A DNA stretch of 38,141 nucleotides, from contig JAISIX010000136.1 of assembly GCA_031261805.1 (NCBI GenBank), positions 1 through 38,141 of the forward strand, given 5' to 3'. Source of the stretch: Mediterranea sp. (in: CFB group bacteria). Its GTDB lineage: Bacteria > Bacteroidota > Bacteroidia > Bacteroidales > Bacteroidaceae. Below are positions 1-10,503 of the stretch, one piece after another. The notes under the pieces were generated by a model. It had not been told where the DNA came from, searched no databases, and saw only the letters and a program-made list of their open reading frames with translations. How positions within the stretch are numbered: position 1 is the first letter of the stretch; every line of letters begins with the position of its first letter. The translations under genes were made by a program, and so were the position numbers.

Positions 1-1
1 A

Positions 2-49
2 GAGGAGGATTTCAGTTACAACCGCCGTGTCAGAATCGTGTACGGCTAA
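2..49 (+). CDS. C-terminal end of an upstream CDS (...EEDFSYNRRVRIVYG*), product unknown
   Basis: Frame 2 is open from the window edge to TAA at 47-49; only 15 residues visible. Confidence 0.55.
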   Translation, partial: EEDFSYNRRVRIVYG

Positions 50-535
50 TCACTCACCGCTCATCACTCCCCTAACCTCCAATTTATAAGTGGACCATAT
101 TGCACAAAACCATCCTGAGTACAGTATAAGTCTGTGAGGGCATCTGCGGTGTTGCAAATCGTACGCTGCACGTTTTGCAACAATTAGTCCTGTTTATTTT
201 TATATATTCGCGGGAGATGGCTCACTTGCTTGTCCTGGGGAGGTGGTACTTTTACCCCTTGCGCACGCAAAGTCCGATGAGGACATGGATGCAGGAGTGC
301 GTAGGGGGATATTGCACAAATCTCCAGTAGAGCAGGGGTAGGACGGGATGGGCGTATTGACTGTCTATCAATATTCTATACTACACGTTCTACATTCGTT
401 GATGCCCTTCGACGTACCGGCGGATTGTACCCAACCTCCTCGAATGAAGTATGATTGCCATTGTTGGTAGCGCAGTCTGTAACGCCATCAAAAAAACAGG
501 TAACAGGCCCCGTCCTTCTTTTGCCACCCTTTCCT

Positions 536-543
536 TACATTTG
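536..543 (+). promoter_or_regulatory. Possible Bacteroides -7 box (TACATTTG) upstream of the esterase
   Basis: Matches TAnnTTTG; no -33 TTTG at the usual 19-21 nt spacing. Confidence 0.35.
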
Positions 544-571
544 CACATTGTGTCACTAACCTCTAAAACGT

Positions 572-2554
572 ATGACAACCATGAGAAGAATCATCTGGCT
601 TATATGCATCTGTTGTTGGGAGGCAGCATGGCTATCCCAACCTGCCATAGCGGCCGACAGCAAAGTACGGTTGCCCCAACTTATCAGCGACGGTGTCGTC
701 TTTCAGCGCAATGCCCCCATTTGCGTGTGGGGATGGGCCGACCCGGGCGAACGCATCACCCTCACCTTCCTGAATAGGACATACAAGGTACGCACCGACA
801 AAAAAGGAGAGTGGAAGGTTGTACTACCGGCACAGCCTGCGGGCGGACCTTATACGCTGACCGTCAACGAACATACCGTAAACGATGTGCTGATTGGCGA
901 GGTGTGGCTCTGCTCCGGACAGTCGAACATGGAAACCCCCATGAGCCGTGTGGCCGAAATGTTCCCGGAAGAGGTAGCGTCCACCAACAACCCCTTGATA
1001 CGCCATTTCAAAACCGTGCTCCATTACGACGTGAGTGGTGCCGAAGAAGACCTGAAAGGCAACTGGAAAGCGGCCACGCCCGACAATATTCTCGCCTTCT
1101 CGGCTACGGCCTACTTTTTCGGAAAGTATCTGTACGAACACTTCAAGGTGCCCATCGGCTTGTTCAACTCCAGCGTAGGAGGCTCTCCCATAGAAGCATG
1201 GCTCAGCCCCGAGACCGCCAAAACATTCCCCGACCTTGCCCGACAACTCGGACAACTGACCGACCGCACGCTGCAAGATAGCATCCGGCAAGCTATGCAG
1301 GAGGCTCTTGCCCATGCCCCCCGCACACCGTTCACTGATGCGGGAGCCGGAAAGTGGCAACGTGCCGACTGGGACGACACGGACTGGAGGCACATCTATC
1401 TGCCCGGCTATTGGGGAGAGAAAGGCGTGGCTTTTCGCAACGGCGTGATATGGCTGCGCAAAACCGTAGAAGTGCCTGCCTCATGGGACGGGAAGAGCGG
1501 CTATCTGCGTTTAGGGACAATGATAGAGAGCGATTCGGCTTTCGTCAACGGAGCGTACGTGGGAAGCACCGGTTATCAGTATCCGCCACGTAAGTATGCC
1601 GTTCCGGCAGGTGTACTCAAAGCCGGGACGAATGTGATTGCGGTTCGCATGGCGGGCAATGCCCACGGCGGATGGGTCGAAGAGAAACCCTACAAGCTGA
1701 TGGTGGGGAACGAAAGCATCGACCTTACCGGCGACTGGAAGTACCGTGTGGGCTACGACGCACCTCTCCCTTCCAGCATGTCGCCGGACAGCAAGCGAGG
1801 CGGACCGATGCCACCAACGCCGGGGCAAAACAGTCCCACCGCACTCTACAATGCCATGATAGCGCCGGCCCGTCACTACACGGTGAAAGGCGTGGTATGG
1901 TATCAGGGGGAGGCGAATGCCGGACAAACCAATTACGGAAAACGGTTTAAGGCACTGACCGACACGTGGCGGACGACGTTCGCCAATCCCGCACTGCCCG
2001 TGGTGTATGTGCAGTTGCCCAACTTCATGAAACCCGAACGCTACCAAGAACACAGCAGCTGGGCTGTGACGCGCGACATTCAACGTCGTTCGCTTGCCCT
2101 GCCCGACGTAGGCATGGTCGTAACGCTCGGACTGGGCGAATGGAACGACATCCATCCGCTCAATAAACGCGATGTGGGATACCGACTGGCCTTGCAGGCA
2201 CGCCGTATCGCTTACGGCGAGACGGGCTTTGTGAGTCGCTCCCCACTACCCACTGACATCGAGGCTGGTACAGCAGGCGACCTCCTGCTGACGTTCGACA
2301 CCGATGGCTCGGCGTTGTATTCCAACGCCCGTTTGCGCGGGTTCTTTGTAGCCGGTGCCGACGGTAAATATGCCGAGGCCGAAGCGACCCCGATAGCTTA
2401 TAATAAAGTAAGGGTGTGGAGCGCCGCTGTACCTCAACCCGTATCGGTACGTTATGCATGGGCGGACAACCCCATGGATGCCAACTTGAGAAACACGGAA
2501 GGGATGCCTGTCGGCACGTTCGAGGAGGACCTTGACGCTCCCGAAAGCTTCTGA
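572..2554 (+). CDS. Sialate O-acetylesterase (SGNH/SASA family), secreted
   Basis: Signal peptide; GQSNM block (GEVWLCSGQSNMETPM), GVVWYQGEANAG block, DIHPLNKRDVGYRLA catalytic Asp-x-x-His block; internal jelly-roll-like insertion. Confidence 0.9.
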   Translation: MTTMRRIIWLICICCWEAAWLSQPAIAADSKVRLPQLISDGVVFQRNAPICVWGWADPGERITLTFLNRTYKVRTDKKGEWKVVLPAQPAGGPYTLTVNEHTVNDVLIGEVWLCSGQSNMETPMSRVAEMFPEEVASTNNPLIRHFKTVLHYDVSGAEEDLKGNWKAATPDNILAFSATAYFFGKYLYEHFKVPIGLFNSSVGGSPIEAWLSPETAKTFPDLARQLGQLTDRTLQDSIRQAMQEALAHAPRTPFTDAGAGKWQRADWDDTDWRHIYLPGYWGEKGVAFRNGVIWLRKTVEVPASWDGKSGYLRLGTMIESDSAFVNGAYVGSTGYQYPPRKYAVPAGVLKAGTNVIAVRMAGNAHGGWVEEKPYKLMVGNESIDLTGDWKYRVGYDAPLPSSMSPDSKRGGPMPPTPGQNSPTALYNAMIAPARHYTVKGVVWYQGEANAGQTNYGKRFKALTDTWRTTFANPALPVVYVQLPNFMKPERYQEHSSWAVTRDIQRRSLALPDVGMVVTLGLGEWNDIHPLNKRDVGYRLALQARRIAYGETGFVSRSPLPTDIEAGTAGDLLLTFDTDGSALYSNARLRGFFVAGADGKYAEAEATPIAYNKVRVWSAAVPQPVSVRYAWADNPMDANLRNTEGMPVGTFEEDLDAPESF

Positions 2555-2728
2555 ATACAAACATGTTACGACAGACAAAAAGGATGTAACACACATTTGC
2601 ATTTGCGCAACGCCAAGGGAACGATGTGTAACATTGAGAAGAGGCATTGTGAAACAGAAGCCATACCTTTGTCCAATGGATAGGAGAGCGTCTCCTACTA
2701 ACAGAACAAACAATATAACCAAGTATTT

Positions 2729-5700
2729 ATGAAAAATGCTATTAAGACTTTCAAGCCTTTAGGGCTATTCTTGATGCTGTGCTTCCTCCCCTTGTGGAGC
2801 CTCGCTCAAAACACCACTGTGAAAGGCACAGTGAAAGACAGCGCCGGTGACCCCATCATCGGAGCCAACGTAACCGAAAAAGGGACCACTAACGGTATCA
2901 TTACCGATATAGATGGAAACTTCACCCTCTCTGTGCAAAGAAACGCTACGCTGGTCATCTCCTACATCGGATACATCAGTCAGGAAGTCCCTGTCAGAGG
3001 TAGCGCTCCTTTATCTATTGTTTTGAAAGAAGATGCCCGGGCGATTGACGAAGTCATCGTCATCGGATACGGCACGGCCCGGAAGTCCGACGTGACCGGC
3101 TCCATCGCCTCGGTGAGCGGCGACAAAATCCAGGAGATGCCCGCCACCAACATCACCTACGCCTTGCAAGGACGCGTGGCGGGTGTGGAAATGACGCAAA
3201 GCTCCTCCAAGCCGGGTGCTTCCATGCAGATCCGCATCCGTGGTACCCGCTCGCTCACGGCATCCAACGACCCGCTGATAGTGCTCGACGGCATTCCCTT
3301 CATGGGCGAGATGTCCGACATCAACCCCAGTGACATCAAGAGCATGGACATCCTCAAGGATGCCTCTTCCACGGCCATCTATGGTTCGCGCGGCGCCAAC
3401 GGTGTCATCCTCATCACCACCCACAAGGGACAAGAGGGGGCACAGGCACGGTTTACCTACAACGGCTACGTGGGTCTCAAGAAAGTATTCTCACCCTACC
3501 CCATGATGGACGGGCCGAAGTTCGCCGAGATGCGTAAGTATGCCAACAAGTTCACCAACTCCCTCGACGAGGCCGACGACGTGAACACAGACTGGCAGGA
3601 CCTGCTCTACCGCAACGGCATGGTGACCTCGCACGACGTGGGCGTGACGGGCGGCACCCGGACAGGGGCCTACAGCTTCGGCGGAGCCTACTACAAGGAC
3701 CAAGGGGTCATCCCCACGCAAAGCTACACCCGCTACTCGCTACGCGGCTCCTTCGACCAAGGCGTGGGCAAGTACTTCCGCCTCGGGCTGACCACTAACT
3801 CCAACTACAACATGACCAAGGGCAACAACGTCAATATATATAATGTATTGGCCTACTCGCCCATCGCCAACCCCTACAAGGAAGATGGCACGCTCAAGCG
3901 CACCATCAAGCTGAACACCCAGGACGAATACTTCACCTTGACACGCAGTGTCATTGAGGGGCTGGAGGACACCTGGCTCAACGAGACCAAAGGCTTGGCC
4001 ACCTACAACAACCTCTTCGCCGAGGTAAGCGCTCCTTGGATAAAAGGGTTAAAATACCGCATCAACCTCGGCCTGAACTACCGCTCGAGCAAGACGGGCG
4101 AGTTCACCGGCAAAGGGGTGCAGAGCACCAACGCCAGCACCATATCGAGCGCCGCGCTCCGCCATACCGAGACCACCAACTGGACAGTGGAGAACCTGCT
4201 GACGTACGACAACACCTTCGGCAAGCACCACATCAACGTGGTGGGACTTTACTCCGCCGAGCAGACACTCTACACCACCTCACGCGTCACCGGACAAGAC
4301 ATTCCCGACGAACAACTCCAATACTACAACATAGGGCGTGCCGAAGGGAACATCAGCTCGGCACCGGGCGACTGGGACTACCGGAAGAGCGGTCTGATGT
4401 CGTGGATGGGACGCGCCATCTATACCTACGACAACCGCTACATGTTCTCCGTGGCCGTACGTTCGGATGCCTCCTCGCGCTTGGCTAAGGGACACCAATG
4501 GCACACCTACCCCGCCGTTTCGGCCGGATGGAACATGGCACGGGAAGCGTTCATGCAAAACCTATCTTGGTTGGACATCCTGAAGATACGCGTAGGCTAC
4601 GGGCAGACCTCCAACCAAGCGGTAGACCCCTACTCCACGTTGGGTAGGCTCAACACCCGCCCCTACAACTTCGGACCCACGGGCTACGCCACCGGCTACT
4701 ACGTGGACCGACTTCCCAACGCCAACCTCGGATGGGAGTACTCCTCTACATGGAACTTCGGCGTGGACTTCACGCTCTTTAACGGTCGCCTGTCGGGTAC
4801 GCTCGAGTACTACATACAGGATACGAAAGACCTGCTGCAAAGCGTTAATATGCCTGGCAGTACAGGCGTAAGCAGTTATGTAGGCAATGTGGGACGCACG
4901 CAAAACAAGGGCGTAGAGCTGACCCTCAACGGCACCATCATCGACAACCTGAATGGATGGACGTGGGATGCCAGCCTGAACCTCTCGGCCAACCGCAACA
5001 AAATCACTGCGCTCGCCTCGGGGGCTGACCGGGACGAAGCCAACAGCTGGTTCAAGGGGTACCCCATCGATGCCCTCTACGACTACGAGAAGATAGGCCT
5101 CTGGCAAGAGGGAGACCCCTACCTCAACATCTTGGAGCCGGGCGGCAACGTGGGTATGGTTAAGGTGAAGTACACCGGCGACTACAACGACGACGGAACA
5201 CCCACCCGCGCGATAGGCCCCGCCGACCGCCAAGTGATGAGCATGGAACCCAAGTTCCAAGGCGGCTTCAGCACCCGCGTGGCTTACAAGGGCTTCGAGC
5301 TGAACGTCATCACCGCCTTCCGAGCCGGTGGCAAACTGCTCAGTACCCTGCACCACTCCAATGGTTACCTCAATATGCTCACCGGCCGACGCGGCCAAGT
5401 GGACGTGGACTACTGGACGGAGGAGAATACCGACGCCAAATACCCCAAACCCGGTGGCATACAGAGCAGTGACAACCAGAAGTACGGCAGCACACTGGGC
5501 TATTTCGACTCTTCGTACTGGAAGGTACGCAACATCTCGCTAAGCTACAACTTCAGCAACCTACGGTGGCTCAAGCAGATGGGTGTGCGTAACCTGCGCG
5601 CCTACCTCTCGGTACAGAACCCCTTCGTCATCTGCTCACCTTTCCATAAAGAGACAGGGCTTGACCCCGAGACCAACTCCTATGGACAGGAGAACGTAGC

Positions 5701-5794
5701 CGTGACCGACGGACTCCAGAACCGCATCCTCACCGTGGGTGTCAACTCGCCTGCTACCCGCAACTACCTGTTTGGCGTCAACTTCACCTTCTAA
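2729..5794 (+). CDS. SusC/RagA-like TonB-linked outer-membrane transporter
   Basis: Signal peptide, N-terminal CarboxypepD_reg-like domain (GTVKDSAGDPIIGANV...ISYIGY), plug (AIDEVIVIGYGTARKSDVTGSI), terminal beta-barrel ending FGVNFTF. Confidence 0.95.
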   Translation: MKNAIKTFKPLGLFLMLCFLPLWSLAQNTTVKGTVKDSAGDPIIGANVTEKGTTNGIITDIDGNFTLSVQRNATLVISYIGYISQEVPVRGSAPLSIVLKEDARAIDEVIVIGYGTARKSDVTGSIASVSGDKIQEMPATNITYALQGRVAGVEMTQSSSKPGASMQIRIRGTRSLTASNDPLIVLDGIPFMGEMSDINPSDIKSMDILKDASSTAIYGSRGANGVILITTHKGQEGAQARFTYNGYVGLKKVFSPYPMMDGPKFAEMRKYANKFTNSLDEADDVNTDWQDLLYRNGMVTSHDVGVTGGTRTGAYSFGGAYYKDQGVIPTQSYTRYSLRGSFDQGVGKYFRLGLTTNSNYNMTKGNNVNIYNVLAYSPIANPYKEDGTLKRTIKLNTQDEYFTLTRSVIEGLEDTWLNETKGLATYNNLFAEVSAPWIKGLKYRINLGLNYRSSKTGEFTGKGVQSTNASTISSAALRHTETTNWTVENLLTYDNTFGKHHINVVGLYSAEQTLYTTSRVTGQDIPDEQLQYYNIGRAEGNISSAPGDWDYRKSGLMSWMGRAIYTYDNRYMFSVAVRSDASSRLAKGHQWHTYPAVSAGWNMAREAFMQNLSWLDILKIRVGYGQTSNQAVDPYSTLGRLNTRPYNFGPTGYATGYYVDRLPNANLGWEYSSTWNFGVDFTLFNGRLSGTLEYYIQDTKDLLQSVNMPGSTGVSSYVGNVGRTQNKGVELTLNGTIIDNLNGWTWDASLNLSANRNKITALASGADRDEANSWFKGYPIDALYDYEKIGLWQEGDPYLNILEPGGNVGMVKVKYTGDYNDDGTPTRAIGPADRQVMSMEPKFQGGFSTRVAYKGFELNVITAFRAGGKLLSTLHHSNGYLNMLTGRRGQVDVDYWTEENTDAKYPKPGGIQSSDNQKYGSTLGYFDSSYWKVRNISLSYNFSNLRWLKQMGVRNLRAYLSVQNPFVICSPFHKETGLDPETNSYGQENVAVTDGLQNRILTVGVNSPATRNYLFGVNFTF

Positions 5795-5808
5795 CTCACA
5801 ACAAGTGT

Positions 5809-7758
5809 ATGAAAACTATATATCTTAAAATACGCCGCTTAGCGACAGCCATACTGGCCGTCGCCCTCACCACCGCCTGTTCGGACATACTCGAAGAGCA
5901 GCCCCGGAGCAACTACATCCCCGACTTCTTCAAGACCCAGCGGGGTGTGGAAGGGGGCATCACCTCCATGTACGCCCACCTGCGCTACATCTATGGGCAG
6001 GCATACTACTACAACTCCACGCTCACGGGCACCGACGAGGCAACCTACGGACAATCGGCCGACGGCAACTACAAGGATGCCGACCTCTCGGGCGTGGGCA
6101 ACCTGACATCCACTACCAGCCGTTCCGACGTGTTGTGGGGCACCGCCTTCGCCAACATCAACACCGCCAATGGCGTGATAGAGAACGGCACGGAGATGGA
6201 ACTACCCGCATCGCTCCTCGCCGAGGCACGCTTCTTCCGCGCTTTCGACTACTTCCTGTTGGTGCAGACCTTCGGGGGCGTGCCCCTCGACCTTGGTGCC
6301 GGCATACATAAGCTCAACATCACCACCTCCCGTTTCTCCGTGCGCAACACCGTGCCCGAGGTGTACACCCAAAGCATCTTCCCCGACCTGACCGACGCGG
6401 TGACCAACCTGCCCGACAACCCACGAGTGACGGGTGGAGTGACCAAGACCGTGGCACGTTTCCTCCTCTCCAAGGCCTATCTCACCTACGGCTGGTGGCT
6501 ACAAAACCCCGGTGATATTCCCACCTATCCCACCACCGACCGCACAGACCCCGACGGGCACGATGCCGCCTGGTACTTCCAGAAAGCATACGACTACGCT
6601 ACCGAGGCCATTGCCAACCCCGGCCCGTATGGACTGGTAGAGAGCTTCTACTTGGTGAACGTGGGTTCCAACGACCGCAACAAGGAAATCCTGCTCTACG
6701 CCGACCATACCCAAAACGATGACTATTACAACGGTGCGGTGGTGAACGGTTATGGAGATGGCAGTGCGCCCTCCAACTTCGCCGGCTGGATGATGAACTG
6801 GAACTACACCGATGCCTTGGCACAGCTGGACGGCAAGGACGTGAACCCCCTTATCCGCGTATCCGAGCAAGGCTTTGGCCGTCCGTGGACTCGTATGGCT
6901 CCCCCACACGAGGTGTTCACACATACCTTTGCCGACAGGACCAACGACTCCCGCTACGACGGCACCTTCACCACCGTCTATCGTGCCAACTGGTCCAAGG
7001 GTGGGCAAAGCTGGAGCACGGTGAACGCTGCCAACGGCTTACCCATCCACGAGGGCGACCCCGTTATAACGTTCCTACCAGAGGATAAGAACAATGACAT
7101 CAAGTATCCAGACAACGCAGGTGCCAGTAACCTTGGCGCAGGCACGCTACCCAATCGGTCGGACTACGTGTTCGACATACGTGGCATCAGCCGCCGTGTG
7201 TTCCCGCCCGTGTGGAAAATAGGGCCGTATCGCACCGATAACGGCACTGGAGCCGGACAGCCCAACGTGGGTAGCACCCGCCCTTGGAACATCGCCAAGT
7301 TCTCCGAGTTGTACCTGATAGCTGCCGAGGCCGCCGTGAAAGGTGCCACGACGAAGAGCGGCATGAGCGCCCGCGAATTGGTAAACGTTCTTCGCAAACG
7401 TGCCGGACGGTGGACCTTCAGCAATGCAGAGAATAAGGAAATGGACTTGAATTACGGAACCACCATGGAAGCCGCCACGCCACAGGAGATAACCATCAAC
7501 TACATCCTCGACGAGCGCTCGCGCGAGTTCTTCGGTGAGGGATACCGTTGGTTTGACCTCGTACGTACGCAGAAGTGGAACGAGTACGCCGACCAGTACA
7601 CCATTTGCGGCGACGACAAGGGGGACCATACACCGAAAGTGTACCCCCGAGACATACAGAAGTTCCATTATCTGCGTCCCATCCCGCAAGGACAGCTGGA
7701 CGGTATGGAGATGACGGACGAGGAAAAGAAAGCCTATCAGAATCCCGGATACGATTAA
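5809..7758 (+). CDS. SusD/RagB-like surface glycan-binding lipoprotein
   Basis: Lipoprotein signal (LTTACSDILEEQP), SusD-like N and C domains (EARFFRAFDYFLLVQTFGGVPL; DERSREFFGEGYRWFDLVRT); follows SusC by 14 nt. Confidence 0.94.
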   Translation: MKTIYLKIRRLATAILAVALTTACSDILEEQPRSNYIPDFFKTQRGVEGGITSMYAHLRYIYGQAYYYNSTLTGTDEATYGQSADGNYKDADLSGVGNLTSTTSRSDVLWGTAFANINTANGVIENGTEMELPASLLAEARFFRAFDYFLLVQTFGGVPLDLGAGIHKLNITTSRFSVRNTVPEVYTQSIFPDLTDAVTNLPDNPRVTGGVTKTVARFLLSKAYLTYGWWLQNPGDIPTYPTTDRTDPDGHDAAWYFQKAYDYATEAIANPGPYGLVESFYLVNVGSNDRNKEILLYADHTQNDDYYNGAVVNGYGDGSAPSNFAGWMMNWNYTDALAQLDGKDVNPLIRVSEQGFGRPWTRMAPPHEVFTHTFADRTNDSRYDGTFTTVYRANWSKGGQSWSTVNAANGLPIHEGDPVITFLPEDKNNDIKYPDNAGASNLGAGTLPNRSDYVFDIRGISRRVFPPVWKIGPYRTDNGTGAGQPNVGSTRPWNIAKFSELYLIAAEAAVKGATTKSGMSARELVNVLRKRAGRWTFSNAENKEMDLNYGTTMEAATPQEITINYILDERSREFFGEGYRWFDLVRTQKWNEYADQYTICGDDKGDHTPKVYPRDIQKFHYLRPIPQGQLDGMEMTDEEKKAYQNPGYD

Positions 7759-7782
7759 GTACCTTTTGTAGATAAGTATAAA

Positions 7783-7818
7783 TTTAGGCACGGACTGCTT
7801 ACGCAATTCGTGCCTAAA
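7783..7818. terminator. Inverted repeat between convergent susD and MBL genes, candidate terminator
   Basis: TTTAGGCACG (7783-7792) / CGTGCCTAAA (7809-7818), perfect 10-bp stem, 16-nt loop. Confidence 0.55.
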
Positions 7819-7844
7819 TCATTTATTGTCATCTGCCTCTTGAA

Positions 7845-8603
7845 TCAGACTTCTATCTCCTCCCCGTCGTACGCTTGGTGTATGTGCGGCGGCAGGCTTC
7901 GCTCCAACTCGGCGTGTAGGCCAATGTGGTGGCTGGCATGGATGAAGTAGGTCTCCTTGGCACCGATGCGGCGGGCGGCGGTGATGGCCGCTTCCAGCGT
8001 TTGGTGCGTGGGGTGCGGCTCGAGGCGGAGGGCGTTGATGATGAGCAGTTCGATGCCCTCCAGTTGTTGGTACGACTCATCGGGCATGGTGAGCATGTCG
8101 GTGATATAGCCCAAGGGGCCGATGCGATAGCCGAGGATAGGAAGGCGGCCGTGCGTCACCCGCAAGGGGAGCACCTCGGTGGAGCCTATCCGGAACGATT
8201 GTCCTACGACAAGCTCGCGCAAGGGGATGTCGGGTACGCCGGGATAACGATGCTCTACAAAACAGTAGGGCATACGCGTACGGAGCCTATCGGCTACATA
8301 ACCCTCGGCATAGATGGGCACGGAGCCAAAGGCGCAGAACGGACGGAGGTCGTCCAGCCCGCCCACATGGTCGTAATGTTCGTGCGTGATGAGCACCCCA
8401 TCGATAGGGGCGAAAGGGAGGGGCAAAAGCTGCTCCCTGAAGTCGGGGCCACAGTCTATCAGTATCCGCTCACTGCCCGTCTCCACAAGGGCCGACGCCC
8501 GGAGACGTTTGTCACGCGGGTCGGTCGAGGTGCACACGGCGCACTCGCAGCCAATCTGAGGAACTCCGGTGGAGGTTCCACTGCCTAAGATTCTTATCTT
8601 CAT
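7845..8603 (-). CDS. MBL-fold metallohydrolase, PhnP-like
   Basis: MKIRILGSGTSTGVPQIGCECAVC, THEHYDHVGGLDDLRPF metal-binding motif. Confidence 0.9.
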   Translation of the reverse strand: MKIRILGSGTSTGVPQIGCECAVCTSTDPRDKRLRASALVETGSERILIDCGPDFREQLLPLPFAPIDGVLITHEHYDHVGGLDDLRPFCAFGSVPIYAEGYVADRLRTRMPYCFVEHRYPGVPDIPLRELVVGQSFRIGSTEVLPLRVTHGRLPILGYRIGPLGYITDMLTMPDESYQQLEGIELLIINALRLEPHPTHQTLEAAITAARRIGAKETYFIHASHHIGLHAELERSLPPHIHQAYDGEEIEV

Positions 8604-8616
8604 CTTCCTGTTCTAC

Positions 8617-9606
8617 TTATATGATGTTCACTTCGGGACGAATGTCGATGTCGAATTTCTGCCGCACCGCAGCCCGCACGGCATCCGAGAGCGCCACAAT
8701 ATCGCTCCCCTTGGCACCTCCCAGGTTGATGAGCACCAACGCCTGCTTGTCGTACACTGCCGCGGGGCCGAGCGACCGTCCTTTCCATCCGCTCCGTTCG
8801 ATGAGCCACCCAGCGGGAATCTTCACCCGCCCGTCGCCCAGGTCGTAATGCGGCATGTCGGGATACTCGGCCTGCAAAGCCTCCCACTGCGCACGTGGCA
8901 CGACGGGGTTCATGAAGAAGCTGCCGGCGTTACCCCACTCGGCGGGGTCGGGCAGCTTGCGACGGCGGATGTCGATGATGGCTTGCCTCACCACCGGCAG
9001 GCTGACCTCCGGATAGTGCTCCAACTCCTGTCTCACAGCGCCGTATTCCAGCCTGTACACCGGATGCTTGCCCAGCCTGAAGCTGACGTAGCTGATGAAC
9101 GTATCCTTGTTCTCGGCCCGTTTGAAGAGGCTATGGCGGTAGGCGTACTCACATTCTTCCCGTAGATAAACACGTTCCTTGCCCCGGATGTTCACCGTTT
9201 CCACCGCCGTGATGACATCTTTCACCTCCACACCGTAGGCTCCGATGTTCTGCACAGCAGCGGCCCCCACCTCACCGGGGATGAGCGAAAGGTTCTCCAC
9301 ACCGTAATAACCCTGTTCGACGCAGTGCCGCACAAAGTCGTCCCACACCACGCCTGCCCCTACGCGGAGAGTCACCTTGTCGGCAGTTTCGTCAGTCAGC
9401 TCTATGCCGCCGATGCGGGAATGGAGTACCAGCCCGTCGTAGTCGGCAGTAAAAAGGAGGTTGCTCCCCCCACCAATGTGCAGGAAGGGAGTGGTGATAC
9501 TGCCTTGGGCGATGAGTCCCTTGAGTTCGGGCACGGAGGCATACTCCACGAAGCGGGCGGCGCTTACGTCAATGCCGAAGGTGTTGTGCGGGAGGAGTGA
9601 ATGCAT
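8617..9606 (-). CDS. murB: UDP-N-acetylmuramate dehydrogenase (UDP-N-acetylenolpyruvoylglucosamine reductase)
   Basis: FAD-binding motif [40 protein letters not shown]. Confidence 0.95.
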   Translation of the reverse strand: MHSLLPHNTFGIDVSAARFVEYASVPELKGLIAQGSITTPFLHIGGGSNLLFTADYDGLVLHSRIGGIELTDETADKVTLRVGAGVVWDDFVRHCVEQGYYGVENLSLIPGEVGAAAVQNIGAYGVEVKDVITAVETVNIRGKERVYLREECEYAYRHSLFKRAENKDTFISYVSFRLGKHPVYRLEYGAVRQELEHYPEVSLPVVRQAIIDIRRRKLPDPAEWGNAGSFFMNPVVPRAQWEALQAEYPDMPHYDLGDGRVKIPAGWLIERSGWKGRSLGPAAVYDKQALVLINLGGAKGSDIVALSDAVRAAVRQKFDIDIRPEVNII

Positions 9607-9642
9607 ATATTTAGTGATAAGTGATGAGTGATAAGCGATGAG

Positions 9643-10503
9643 CTATACGCTGGTATCTTCGAAGCGGTACATTTCCCACCGTCCTCCCTGCCTGCGGAAG
9701 TAGAGGATGTTGGAGAAGCCGTTGCCGATGCCTTTGAGTGCCAATATCTTGGAGTGCGAGTGTTCATCGTTGGCCTGCCCGTAGTTGATGTTGGAGAGGC
9801 TATCGGTAGGTAAGGCCGGACGGAAGGCAAACCATTGGTCTACGCTAATGGTAGCATTGAGGATGGCGAACTCGTCGTCAGGGTCGAGGGTGACGAACTC
9901 CAGCGGGTTGCACACGCGTTGTCGCTGGAAGAGGCTGTCGATGGCAAAGCGATGGAAGAAGTCGGAAAAGTCCTCGTTGTCGTCAGGCTCTATGGCGTGC
10001 AGGTTGATGGCCTCCAGCATCCACGCCCCCTTCAGCCGCTGGAAGTAGTACTTCTTCACCTTTTGTTCCTTCACATAAATCCACTCCACCTGCACGGAAG
10101 AGAGGAGCGTGTCGCCTACGAGGTCCATGTCGGACTCCTTGTCGAACAAAAGTGTGTAGTAGGGTTGCCGGGTGAAGAGATAGTCGTGTTTCCACTCCCC
10201 ACGGGCGATGAGTTGCTTCTCATCGCCTTTGTAGTAAGGCAACGGAAACTTGATTCGCTGCACCTGTAAGGTGTCATCGGAGGCGAAGTTGTAGATGAAG
10301 TCGTCGAACGACTCATCCGCCCGGGTCGGCATAGGTTGTGTAGGCACCGCAGCCGGCACAGCCGTTGGGGCTGTGTCGGACACGGCGCGCATCCCATCCA
10401 CCTCGTGGGTGATTGTCGCGAAGGGGTCGTAGCCGGACTTCTTCTTACCTTGGCACGATGCCAAGAGAGCCAGCAGGACGACCCCCGCCATGATTTGTTT
10501 CAT
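9643..10503 (-). CDS. DUF4348-like lipoprotein
   Basis: Lipobox signal peptide MKQIMAGVVLLALLASCQGKKKS; DESFDDFIYNFASDDTLQVQRIKFPLPY pattern; 1-nt overlap with upstream epimerase. Confidence 0.7.
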   Translation of the reverse strand: MKQIMAGVVLLALLASCQGKKKSGYDPFATITHEVDGMRAVSDTAPTAVPAAVPTQPMPTRADESFDDFIYNFASDDTLQVQRIKFPLPYYKGDEKQLIARGEWKHDYLFTRQPYYTLLFDKESDMDLVGDTLLSSVQVEWIYVKEQKVKKYYFQRLKGAWMLEAINLHAIEPDDNEDFSDFFHRFAIDSLFQRQRVCNPLEFVTLDPDDEFAILNATISVDQWFAFRPALPTDSLSNINYGQANDEHSHSKILALKGIGNGFSNILYFRRQGGRWEMYRFEDTSV

